Below, in pieces: positions 38,682 to 52,182 of a stretch of DNA of 64,000 bases. Each line of letters starts with the position of its first letter. The stretch's first letter is position 1. A program made the position numbers and the translations under genes. The stretch spans positions 180,001 through 244,000 of the forward strand of contig JACCIC010000022.1 in assembly GCA_018907035.1 (NCBI GenBank), written 5' to 3'. The stretch comes from Sycobia sp. Sy_11 (lineage: Eukaryota; Arthropoda; Insecta; Hymenoptera; Epichrysomallidae). Under the pieces are notes generated by a model that saw only the letters and a list, made by a program, of their open reading frames with translations, was not told where the DNA came from and made no database searches.

Positions 38682-38800
38682 CAAGTAACGTGCCGGTATA
38701 AGAGTGGTCTGCGTCGAAGTCGATCGGTCCATGGGAGCCCTCGAAGACGACGTCCTTGGAGAATAACCCAGAGTCGCGCACCAAACGCATCGTCCATTGT
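38682..38800 (-). CDS. Internal exon of an ADAM10/Kuzbanian-family metalloprotease (prodomain part)
   Basis: Seen: on the minus strand a pyrimidine-rich stretch ending TTTTCCGCAG precedes the exon, and the donor after it reads GTAAGTG, so both borders are canonical. The exon is 119 bp. Read from its second base it is open for 39 codons, entered at phase 2 and left at phase 1. The peptide includes MRLVRDSGLFSKD, then GPIDFDADHSYTGTLL. Codon third positions are G/C-rich (GAC, GTC, TTC, GGC), unlike the AT-rich surroundings. Known: ADAM10 prodomains carry an LRxxRDxxLFS segment followed about 17 residues later by a D-x-S/D-H-x-YTG segment, and this exon keeps that order and spacing. ADAM10 enzymes are type I membrane proteases that shed ectodomains such as Notch and Delta; the prodomain keeps the protease latent and helps it fold. 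Inference: the gene is a kuz or kul orthologue, but which of the two cannot be settled from 39 residues. No neighbouring exon was recognised in the window. Confidence 0.78.
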
Positions 38801-39828
38801 CTGCGGAAAATAAAGGCGAAACAAGAGCTTTACGACGCAACTCTGTACATAAATCCAATGTATAATCTACATTATAATTTATATTCTAATCTATAATCCA
38901 ATGAATAATCAATATTTCTTTAATTTCTGCAACTTTCCCAGCCATTGTATTTCAAAAAATACTTCTAACTCGAACATTTGGATATTTTGTATACGATTAC
39001 TCGTTTTGGTCGATGTGTCTCTACGCTTTCGAAAAATGTCCCAACTTTTCGATAGAAGGAGGTAGAGGCAGAGTCGAATAATTTTATTATAACCTTAGCG
39101 TGAAATCCTATCCGGCCCATTTCAGAATAGAAAAGTTCAACAAAATGCATAATAATATTATACAATATTTGTTTATGTTCGTACGCAAAAAATATGTAGT
39201 TATAATAATGCATTGCAGTTCAAGTAGAAAATTTCATCAGAAGTAGCAGCGATTCGCAGATTTCTAAAAGTAACGATTGAGCGCAAACATTATAAAAATA
39301 AAACTAAGAAATACGAATAATACATTGATCAAAAATTAGAACACAGAGCTAATAATTAAATATATCACCGTTACCAGTTTCATCTATCTATCACTATAGT
39401 AGAGGTATATCCCAAACGATTTCATTTTTTTCTTAAACTTTTTAAAACTTTTAAATTAATAATTGCAACGTTTATCTCAAATGTTAGAGAGAGAAAGAGA
39501 TATAGAGAGATACACAGTGTCAGAGTGAGAGAGGGTCACTTAAATCAAACTGCAACGAAAAAGGTATAGTTGTTGAATATTCGAACAGGAAATTCACATC
39601 GGTTCTCAAACAATTTCATATATGTGGACTCAAAATTTATGCACATATATTTGTAATTTGGCCAATTATTAGCTGTTATGCATCGCACCAGGTTCATCAT
39701 TATACCCAGCAAGCTGGACAAATATAATTACTATTCAACTCTCGCGAATATAGTCCCGCGCAATTGTCATGCCATACAGCGATACTTTTTGATATACCGT
39801 ACTACATACGAAGCTTTACGTATTACTT

Positions 39829-39879
<51 letters not shown>

Positions 39880-40240
39880 ATTTTAATTTATCATCATTAT
39901 CATGCATTTTAATTTGTCCTTAAAAATGTTCTGACACAAATATTACGGCGTACGGAAAATCCAATATAGCGAGAAGTCTCCCCAGAACCTCTTCAGTCGA
40001 TCATTAAATATTAATTCAAGCTCTGTATAATATTATATATATATATATATACTATAAAATGGGAAAAATAGAATCACGCATTAGTTTATTGATTATTCTG
40101 TCGACAGTGATTTTGTGATTAAAATTAAGTTCTTCTTAAATTTAAGATGGTACGTACGGATAAAAATGTTCCATTGGCCGAATAAAACGAATGTACACAA
40201 ATATATCATTTAACAACGAACGAAAGAATGATTATTATAC
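38801..40240 (-). other. Intron on the 5' side of the ADAM10-type exon (proximal part)
   Basis: Ends on the minus strand with TTTTCCGCAG at 38801-38810, preceded by a pyrimidine-rich stretch (GTTTCGCCTTTATTTTCC). The rest is AT-rich with one TA run. Confidence 0.6.
39832..39873. repeat. (TA)n microsatellite
   Basis: Perfect TA run ending in TGTGTG. A shorter TA run occurs at about 40034-40050. Confidence 0.96.
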
Positions 40241-40900
40241 AGCCTGAGAGGCTAAAATCTCTCGAGCGAGTGAAGAGAGAGGGAAGGGGGCAGGAGGACA
40301 AGAGCTCGACCTCCATAACGCCCGACTAGCTGCTGCCAGTCTCCGGGCAATGCTCCGCCACCCGAGCGACCTAGCAAGCCAAACGCCTCGCCCCGCGTTA
40401 ATCGCGCGAGCCGCTAGAGGTTCGCGCATAATTGTCCATGCATACGCGGGCGGTGCGGCGTCGCGGGTGCAGGGGCTGGTCGGGGGAGGGGGGGATGGCG
40501 CGAGAGCGCCCTGCGCGTCGAGACCGAGCGACCGGCAGGGAAATCCCCGCCGCTGAACATCATAGGCTGGCTATGTACGTCCTCGGACGCCGTCGGAGCG
40601 GCGGGAGGGGGCGGTGCAGGGGAGGTCGGGGGTACTCACACGAAGACGGTAAACATATCTCAGATGGAGGGTTTCTCGCGCCGAGACCCTGGCCCCGTAT
40701 ACGCGAGCGGCGCGCCGACCTGGCGACTTGCACCGTCGGCCAAGTTGAAGTTCGCGCGCGCACCGCGCGTGCCTCGTATTCATTGTATAAGAAGCCCTGC
40801 GCGCTCGAGGATGCGCACAAGGTGGAGGAGAACGGCCGCCGACGATTGGGGGGGGGGGCAAGAGGGAGTTCCGCTTGTGCGTGATGCACTAGACCTTCTT
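40241..40900. other. GC/CpG-rich island about 1.5-2 kb upstream of the exon
   Basis: Strong GC and CpG enrichment, with G runs at 40472-40494. On the minus strand a GTGAGT donor-like site begins at 40639. It might be a promoter or an alternative 5' exon, but there is no TATA box, initiator or transcript evidence to support that. Confidence 0.4.
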
Positions 40901-40911
40901 AAGCTCCTTCC

Positions 40912-40913
<2 letters not shown>

Positions 40914-40960
<47 letters not shown>
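40914..40960. repeat. (CT)n microsatellite
   Basis: Perfect CT run at the edge of the GC-rich island. Confidence 0.97.
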
Positions 40961-40963
<3 letters not shown>

Positions 40964-41056
40964 CATGCGCTGCTACCTCCACCTCGCTTCTTCCAACAAA
41001 GCGCGTAGAGAGCGGCTTTACATAAGCTGCTTCCCTGCGCTTTCTCTCCCTCTTAA

Positions 41057-41058
<2 letters not shown>

Positions 41059-41116
<58 letters not shown>
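41059..41116. repeat. (TA)29 microsatellite
   Basis: Perfect TA run followed by GCATGCATG and more TA steps. Confidence 0.97.
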
Positions 41117-41119
<3 letters not shown>

Positions 41120-41469
41120 TGCATGTATATCTATATATATATGTAAAATATGTACGGTGCGCTTTCTTACGTACTCGCTTCTCTTTCGCATTGATGGGAG
41201 AAGGAAGTTGGGATAAAGTCTTCGCAATGCGATTAGGTTCACGAATATATGTAGCTGGATCAGACTGAGTCTCGCTCCCTCGACTCCTCGCATCGCAAAG
41301 AGTGGAGCCAAACAAACACGCGTACCTTAGCGCGTAAGTCGCGATCTTTCGTCTTCGACTCGATTGCCTCTGTCCGCCCTCTCTCACCCTCGATAAGCGC
41401 CTCGAGCATGCGTTATTCGAGAATAGCACCAAGAGAGGGGCAAAGAGTGTCAAAATATCCAAACGACGG

Positions 41470-44008
<2,539 letters not shown>

Positions 44009-44010
44009 TA

Positions 44011-44540
44011 CAGTCTGTCAAGTAAGAGCGTGGTCGTGTTAATTTATACAATATATAATTTCAGGCCATGGGTACGAAGATGGGTTCGAATAGTTTCGTA
44101 CGATATACCTAAATCTTTTGCGATTAATTTTGCTTGGCTTTGCCGTAGTGTGAAAGCAGGATTCCACGAAAACAGATTCACTATTCTTTCTTCATCTTTT
44201 TGTCCATTTTTTCTATCGAGCCACGTTCTGATAAATGACGACATTTTTAGCCAATTCATATCGCTATACCCACTTTTGTACAAATGCCTTCGAATTTCTC
44301 ATATATTTACCAGCCTCTTTGGGACCTTTCGGGTGGATGCAAAGGAAGACGTAGTAGCGCGACGCGTACTTAGCACTCACGGCGTTTAACGTGATTCTCT
44401 TTCAAAATCTCAATGACAACCGAATCTTTGTTGACAATACATCAAGGTCATAGCTTCCCTCTATCGACTCACGAAGGAATTAGAGCCAAATCTTTCATTA
44501 CCTGTCAGTAAAGTCGACCACGTTGTTATTTGACTGACTA
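44011..44540 (-). mobile_element. Internally deleted Tc1/mariner-superfamily DNA transposon
   Basis: Seen: imperfect terminal inverted repeats of about 26 bp. The left end (44011-44036) begins CAGTCTGTCAAGTAA, and the right end read inward (44540 back to 44515) begins TAGTCAGTCAAATAA; both finish CGTGGTCG. A TA dinucleotide flanks each side (44009-44010 and 44541-44542), which is the Tc1/mariner target duplication. The interior holds only the N-terminal DNA-binding part of a transposase on the minus strand, and its frame runs straight into the left repeat. The 530 bp length is about a third of an autonomous element (usually 1.2-2 kb), so the DDE/D catalytic part is missing. Inference: a non-autonomous deletion derivative that was mobilised in trans, now decayed. 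The exact family is not assigned. Confidence 0.78.
44044..44346 (-). pseudogene. Transposase N-terminal fragment (helix-turn-helix), Tc1/mariner type
   Basis: Seen: an open frame of 79 codons (44044-44283) lies inside the inverted-repeat element. The same frame reads about 20 codons further upstream through one in-frame stop (residues RKVPKRLVNI, stop, EIRRHL). Residues 51-75 (AKLIAKDLGISYETIRTHLR and on) have the pattern of a helix-turn-helix: a helix, a glycine turn, then a recognition helix. The frame ends with LYIV and a stop beside the left inverted repeat, so no DDE/D catalytic residues exist. Known: Tc1/mariner transposases bind their inverted repeats through paired HTH motifs at the N terminus. 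Inference: a dead fragment, not a host gene. The lack of an ATG start and the internal stop support this. Confidence 0.7.
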
Positions 44541-44784
44541 TAAATGCTGTAATATTAATAAAATTCAAGCATTATATGCGTATACATAATATGTTCAATT
44601 TTATAACGATCAAGTTACAGATTATATAATGTTCAGAGAAAAAAAAACCCACCGACATATAAGTAAAATGAATGAATTGACAAGCATTGGCAATCGATAC
44701 TATACGTACGGTAGTATGAAATTTTAATACCGCCGCCAGGCCGTTTCGATCCAACAATTCATGATATAATCCGAAAATTTGTAG

Positions 44785-44792
<8 letters not shown>

Positions 44793-44823
<31 letters not shown>
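44793..44823. repeat. (AC)15 microsatellite
   Basis: Perfect AC run. Confidence 0.97.
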
Positions 44824-44826
<3 letters not shown>

Positions 44827-45254
44827 CAGTCGAAATCTAGAAAAAAAATATCATTGCCGGCGTGAAAAATATGGCATCTGCTCCAGTGCCGAACCGATCG
44901 CAATAAATTCGTATAAATAAGCACATATAATGGCAAGAAAAAGAAGAGAAAGACAAAACTCCGCGCGCATTTTTTTTTTGCGATAGCTGTATTTCGAGCA
45001 AGGAAATTTACTCGTGCGCATAAACTATATTTTATACCCGAAGAAAACGGTTTCTGTTGTTTCTTTTTTCGCGCGCGCGCTCCAAACTACTACTAATTAA
45101 TGTGTATCGGGCGCGCGCGTTTATCATTCACACGGCCTCTTGAATTATATATTTTAACCGTCGCGCTCGCGAAACTAGAGATACGAATCACCCGGTATGT
45201 GCGCGCCAACATCTATAGGCAGAACCGAACGAGAGAGCATGTTTGTGTAATAGA

Positions 45255-45257
<3 letters not shown>

Positions 45258-45306
<49 letters not shown>

Positions 45307-45492
45307 ACTCGACCTGCGGCTATTCTTTTCTTGCCGCTCATTCATATCGCAGTTTATAGGAACCCACCGGAGCGTATGTAACACAGTGTTCTCTCGCTCT
45401 CTCTCACTCTTTCCACCAGGCAGAGGAATGAATTAGCTTTATATTCATCTTTACTCTCACCCCTACGCTGTCTTGCTCGACCTCCCGGGTTG

Positions 45493-45554
<62 letters not shown>
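45258..45554. repeat. (GA)n at 45258-45304 and (TA)n at 45494-45554
   Basis: Two separate perfect dinucleotide runs about 190 bp apart, with ordinary sequence between. Confidence 0.96.
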
Positions 45555-45558
<4 letters not shown>

Positions 45559-47450
45559 CAGACGTATGTTTCAAAACGTAATATGGTTATCTTACGAGAT
45601 TATGAAAGAAGTCACCCGAAACCTCGCGTAATTGACCAAATGAGCCTGACCGCTACGCTTACTTTGTAAAGCGTTATATGCGATATGCTGACGGAGCCGC
45701 TTTTAAAGCGAGTGGCGCATCGGCTATCAATATCTATACGATCCCCCCCCTCTTTCTCTCTATCTCCGTACCTCTACTTCCACCTTGGCGCTTCGTCTAT
45801 TTGCATAATCTTCGATTCGTTCGAATCGTCGATCGCGGAATAAATGGCTCGGTAAACGATTGCGCGCGTCGGCAGGGCGGGAAAAAATAATGAAAGCACG
45901 CTCGGATGACAAATCGCGCGCGGATAAATCGAACGGTCGCTTGAGATTTATATGGATTCGGCGGAGATATTATAAAATCTTTGTCCATATAGCTGGATCC
46001 CATTTTAAAAGAGGCACTTTCGGTGTTTTATGTATGTGTATGCATGTCTATATAGTTTTTTTTTTTTAATTAAATTCGTTTTCTGCGCATGGCTGCAATT
46101 GTTCTATATACTAGCGAGATGCCGCTATCTTTTAATTAACTTTAAACTACATTACATTTCATTCTTTTTGAATTTTTTAGTCAAGCATTTGTCTAGTATG
46201 CAAAGGTATAATCTCGGAAAATGTAATACACTTCAGCCATGCATATTCACATGCAATTTTGCTAGATAAAAGAAAAAAGAAATTGCCGATCGAGGAAAAT
46301 TAATTATATTTTATCAAGCTCAATCGACCGTTTGATACAATAGTATGAAAGAAAATATTTAATTAAAAACTGGTCTTAATTACCGTAACCTTCATTTCAC
46401 GATTAAATTAATTTAAGAATTTTAAAGACAAGTTGAGAAATGAGCTCAAAAGCAATTTTTCGATAAAAAAATATTAAAAAATAGTCCAAAGCTTTTCTTA
46501 TTTCAAGCGAAAACTGAATTATTACATTTTTATTAGAATATATTTATCGTGTTTTACTTTTGCAAGTTGATTTGAATCAATGAACCACATTCGATTAGCC
46601 GCCGTTTCAAATTTTACAGAAGACATAATTTTACAAACTGTGTCTGCAGAAGTTCTCGTCGACGAGCTCAAGCGGATTCCTGTTTTCTATCCTGTAAAAT
46701 GTATTTCCGCCCTTTATTTCAAATAATAAATAAATAACTATTTCTTGGAAAAATTGCTTTCTTATATACTTAGAGAAAAATCGCCTAGTAAAAATTACAA
46801 AAAAGCCCAGTAATTTGATTAAAGGTTTCAAAGAATCTTTAAAAATCACCATAATCATTTATCATTCGCATTATAAAATTTATTAGAAACTATAGTCATT
46901 TTTTGAGAGTTTTCGTCGTATGTAATACAATGACTGAGCAAAATTATAATTTTTAATAAAAAATTTATCACCCTTTAATAGGTTGTATAAAATATGCCTC
47001 GGACGAATATTACTATACAGAATAATGTATTCTTCGATAAAAGTTTCCCTAAAGAATTATGCGGAAAATATGATGAGCTGTAAGTAAAATATTAATTTAC
47101 GAGCCGAAACATATCATAAATTAATAATCAATCAACTATAAAATTCTCAAAAGACTTTGCGATCCAATACGTTTATGCTCGTACCTTGAGCATTTTTAAA
47201 TTAAACATAAACCATTTTGAAAAGGAGCCTCGCACGAGAATATCGATTCTGTTTTTATTAACTAGGAACAATACATTTTCTTAATCGCCAGTCTAAAATC
47301 TATCAGGCGCGTAATACAATGAAAAGCATCCCGAGCAAATCAATTATCGCGAGTATAGGGGATGAGGGCAAATAAATATTTTAATCCGAGGCATGCCCGT
47401 CGTTTAATATTTCGAACGGAGCTTTCAAAGCCGATGTTCCCTTGCGAATC

Positions 47451-47453
<3 letters not shown>

Positions 47454-47493
<40 letters not shown>
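47454..47493. repeat. (GA)20 microsatellite
   Basis: Perfect GA run. Confidence 0.97.
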
Positions 47494-47495
<2 letters not shown>

Positions 47496-47940
47496 TGGGA
47501 CGAAGAGAGAAGTAGAGATGAAGAGATGGAGAAGGGTCAATAGCCAAAGCGAATTTTAAAAAATCGCAATAGAGCCGCGTCGACTAAGGGATAAAATCAA
47601 TAAATCAGTCGAGCCTCGACAACCGCCAGCGCCGCGCCGTATAGAAGCGAATTCCGCGGCGGCGTCCGCGCGCGTGCGGGGGCAAAAAATCCTCCCGCCC
47701 TATCCGCGTTTTTCTCATTATCGCCGACAAAGCAGCCGCAGTTGCCGCCGCAGCCTGCATGTATATATATACTTCAAAGCTCGCGTAGGAGCGTGCGTCG
47801 AATTCGTTTTACCCCCACCCAGCCACCCGTCGCGCTCGTTCACCCCCACGTCACCCCACACAAGTTCGCAATTTTCCCGCGTCATTTCGCGCGTCCACTA
47901 TTCGTCGCCTCGCTTCGTGAAAAACATCCGTGGAATGTAA

Positions 47941-47941
<1 letters not shown>

Positions 47942-47977
<36 letters not shown>
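47942..47977. repeat. (TG)18 microsatellite
   Basis: Perfect TG run. Confidence 0.97.
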
Positions 47978-47978
<1 letters not shown>

Positions 47979-48311
47979 ACGTCAAGAGAGATGCGCTTGC
48001 GCGAATTCGTTGGAAACAAACGAAATTATCCTTCTCCACTTACTCCCCCCTCCAACCACTCGGTCGCTCAATTTTTCAATGTCAATTTCGATTCTCGTCT
48101 CGATCGCGACAGAGCAGATCGGATGAAATACTGCGCGCCTGTAAAAAGGCCCCGAGGCTTTTGTCGTGTCCCGATTGGTTCGCTGTAACCCCGCGGGCAG
48201 CGAGGGTCTGCGTTTTTTTTCAGATTTTCCGGCCTAAACAAAGTTTATCAAATTGAATTTTGACTAATACATTCATATGCAATCCTATTCAATCTTGCGT
48301 CTACAGATGTG

Positions 48312-48315
<4 letters not shown>

Positions 48316-48369
<54 letters not shown>
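48316..48369. repeat. (TA)27 microsatellite
   Basis: Perfect TA run. Confidence 0.97.
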
Positions 48370-48372
<3 letters not shown>

Positions 48373-50575
48373 GCATAAACAGAGAGGGGATAAGATGAAT
48401 AGATTCTGCGATTCTTTGAGGATCATTTTGCTCGAGGTCGTATATTGCAAGCAGCCGCAAGGTTCTTAACGAAGTGCGCGTTCACTATATAAAAGGTGTT
48501 TTTTCCCGTTCCACCCTGGTGTTTAATATAATAATACAATAAAATGAAAATACTATAATACGACGCGACACGTTATGGTTATTATATTGTTCTAATGAGT
48601 CGAATCATCGACCTATATATATAATTTACCAATTTGCTGCCAACGGAAGCGGTAGTGAGGCGCGCGCGCAGGCACTCTATGATTTAGTTTCCGCTATTAA
48701 AATTTTAATGATATAGAACGCCGGATGATGCCATCGATCGATTACGCGATTTATGTACACCGCATAAATACGACAGGGTAATGTCGCCCTTACGATGGAA
48801 AATCCTATATCATCGATATAACGCAGAATCAATCGACTATGACTTCTATGGCTTTTTAATCATTATTGGAAATAAATTGCGGGTGGGGATCTTAGAATCT
48901 CGGGCATTTTAGAATTCAGTGTCAAAATAATACGGCTTTGACAACATCGACAACATCCAGTTATCAGGATGGATTAGCTGAATATGTACATAAATTATTA
49001 ACTATTTATTTAATTATTTAGTAATAATAAAATATTTTTGACTTTATTTGGGCATCAAGTAAATGCTTATACCGAACAATCAATTCTCGTATCGTCCCGT
49101 TCAAACTTTATTTTACTCAATCGCTTTCTTAAAATTCCGTAAAAGAAATGAGCGATTATTGAACAGTCCGGAATTTGGACTTTAATCGTATGGAAAACGA
49201 CCGATTGAAATTTTGAATTGAAAAAATATTTACTTGATTGATAAATTAAAAAAAAAAGGCGCAGGCGTTCGTATTTGACGATCGGTGCACGAAATGCTGC
49301 GCGTATAATTCGTTGCATGTGTTGCGTTTCAAAAGCCGCGTTATGTTTCATGACTGTTCGCAAAGAGGAGGTCGAATATAGGAACGTTACTTGGTTACGG
49401 CAAGAACTAAAGTTGATATCATTAAAGTATGCTTAAAGTGATCGTAAATATAGATTTATATAGAAACTTTGGTTTGTACGTGTATATGTATAAACAGGAG
49501 AGCGCGCTGTAGCAGAGGCAGTTTCGAAATCCCTCAGCATTATGTTGAAAATGGAAAATTACGTTATTGGAATATGTACGCGGTTATAAGCGTAATCGAC
49601 TAAAGAATTCATCGATTCAGTCTTTTGGGCTATTGACGTCATTTCTAAAATCCAAGCCGATAAATTAAGAAAAATAGCTTGTCCGTGGTTGGGTAAAAAA
49701 AGGAACCCTTATCTATGTTAATACAGTTTATGATCCAATGGCTGAAAATATTAAGTCAACAGTTCAAGGAGCATTTTTTATAGTAACAATACGATATTAG
49801 CAATGTTCCTTTGATTAAGTCTGCGAATTCGTTTTCATTATTCAATTCCATAGCAGATTTAAATTTTTATATTTACGATTTTCTATATAAAAGCTAATTT
49901 TGCTACTAGGATTTACGAATCAATAGACCACAGATATCTACATCCCACCGCTGTTGTTTGAGAAACACATTCAAAATCGTTTATTACACGATTTATATCA
50001 CTGTAATATGGTCACGTAATGGTACTAAAAGTAAAGGGAAGAATTTGTTCTTTTTTTCTGATTTTATCAGCTTCTTTATGAACGAAAGTTTGAATTTTCT
50101 CTCAACCTCAGCCCCAAAACTAAGCTCCAGCCATACAGCCATCTTTCTTCATTCTTCACTTTTCATCATTTTCCTTCTGTTTTCCCGATGAGAAATCAAT
50201 TACTTGTCAGATGATTGACAAATTAATTCGTTCGACATGTGGTAACGCGAGACGTTTTCCGAAAATCGCAATTTTAGAAAAGCACAAGCGCTGATTTCCT
50301 CTGATTTGTCTTTTAATATATCCCCTCCAACCGAACGCACTAAGCGAATATTAAACCGTACCACGCTCACGTATCCTAATCATCTGATCTTAATCACGAT
50401 GATGCTTAACTCTTTGAACTTCGATGCGACATAATTACATCTGAGCCGAGGAAGCCTTTGTGTTCATAGCGAGCACTTCATTACATTATAAGCTATACAT
50501 TTAATAGATGTAAGTTACTTGGTATATAGCGCGGAGTATAGAAATTCAAAGTACAATATATACATGTATATAGTA

Positions 50576-50576
50576 C

Positions 50577-50630
<54 letters not shown>
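50576..50630. repeat. (TA)n microsatellite
   Basis: TA run with one ACATA interruption. Confidence 0.97.
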
Positions 50631-50631
<1 letters not shown>

Positions 50632-51455
50632 CCTTAGATCAACGATTCAAAACAGCTTGAATCTGTGGAAAGTGGAACTGATTGAAAGAAATAAGAATAA
50701 GAAAGATTATATATTGCTAATGATAACTTATCATGGACATCGGAATGCAAACAGATCTGGACCATGTCCTGTGATAATGTCCACTGTTTCAAAACGAAAG
50801 AGACGTATTATTGAATAAGCTAAAATAATTACAAAGAATACCTCCAATTAGAGTTAAATGACTACTCGAAACTGAAAATCTAAATATCTTCTTAATTTTA
50901 TATAATTTTTTGCGCAAATGTCATTTGAAAATTTTGACTGTGCCTTCAAAATGTATGAAATTAATAAAGCTTAAAAAAACCAAGCTTTCCTAAAAAATAA
51001 TTCAATATATGTTCCTTTATACTAAAAACTTAAAACACAAAATCACTTAAATATATTATACATAGTCCAACTGGCTCATTTTTTGTAAATAGTAATCCCA
51101 GTATTCCCCCGGAATAGTATCATATCAACCTTGTCAATGTTACGAAGATAAACAGGATTCGATTAGTTCTGACGAATGCTCTATTTAATGAAAACAAATG
51201 TGAAAGAATTAGAGGAATTAAGTTTGCCAAAAATTGGAAATTAAACATTCCTAATGAGCATTCGTTGTTAATTGTTTAAACTCTATTACCTATAACTATA
51301 AATATGGTTGATGTACATCGAGGTTATAGTTTCGTTAGAAAGGTGGTCGTGAAATAATTTACATCCAACTGATTTTGCAATAGATTATCCCGCGTCACGG
51401 ATAATTACAGAAGCTGTTGAATTAATTCTATTATCTAATTCATAATTAAATCTTC

Positions 51456-51457
<2 letters not shown>

Positions 51458-51504
<47 letters not shown>
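51458..51504. repeat. (TA)n microsatellite
   Basis: Perfect TA run. Confidence 0.97.
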
Positions 51505-51509
<5 letters not shown>

Positions 51510-52007
51510 GGTCATAGACATGAACGTTCTGTCCAACAGACTGCACGAGAATAATATAGCGTAATAATTAAATCAGGTGTGAAAATTCACGACAGCGAAT
51601 AATAAACTCGTATCCGTCAGAGCTACGCTTGCGTGAGTGTGTGAACGCAAGCCTATGTGCTTACGATATGTTATCCGCGCACGAGCCATACTCGTATGTG
51701 TCGATTGTAGCGTGCGCGAGGAAGACAAAAAAAATTAACACTACATAACGGAGCTTTCCCGAAAAATTAAACAGTTACTTTTTTTTTTGTTTCCTTTCGA
51801 AAAATGTAATTATACACTGTCTCATTTATTTTGTAATTTGTAATCGCGAGCGTCAAGCCGATGCGCGACGGCGGCGTGAGGTCGGAATTTCTAGTGTAAT
51901 TTCTAAGCGCTGTTGGCGCAGCGCGAGAGCCCACATACTTATTATATACCCTGTCTACATATTATGGCGGGCAAAAGCCGCACGAGGCTGTATGCATAGA
52001 CACATGG

Positions 52008-52009
<2 letters not shown>

Positions 52010-52059
<50 letters not shown>

Positions 52060-52132
52060 TACGTAGCTGCATGAAATGTAGATGTATATAAGAAAGGATG
52101 AGAAAAGGGATCGTATACTTTGGAATTCCGTG

Positions 52133-52179
<47 letters not shown>
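52010..52179. repeat. Two (TA)n microsatellites
   Basis: TA runs at 52010-52060 and 52136-52179 with 75 bp of mixed sequence between. Confidence 0.96.

Positions 52180-52182
<3 letters not shown>

Larger units (their letters stand above)
45555..48315. other. Non-coding DNA with a GC-rich patch
   Basis: AT-rich at 46050-47330 and GC/CpG-rich at about 47580-47900. Frames in the GC-rich part are chance overlaps. Confidence 0.55.
48370..52009. other. AT-rich non-coding DNA
   Basis: No recognised gene. The longest frames (such as 49067-49363) have no splice-site support or family resemblance. Confidence 0.6.

Noticed and set aside
48481..48500. TATATAAAAG as a core promoter
   Set aside because: TATA-like words are frequent beside the many TA repeats; no downstream transcript structure supports it.
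49067..49363. 98-codon minus-strand frame
   Set aside because: No motif, no splice support and ordinary AT-rich composition.
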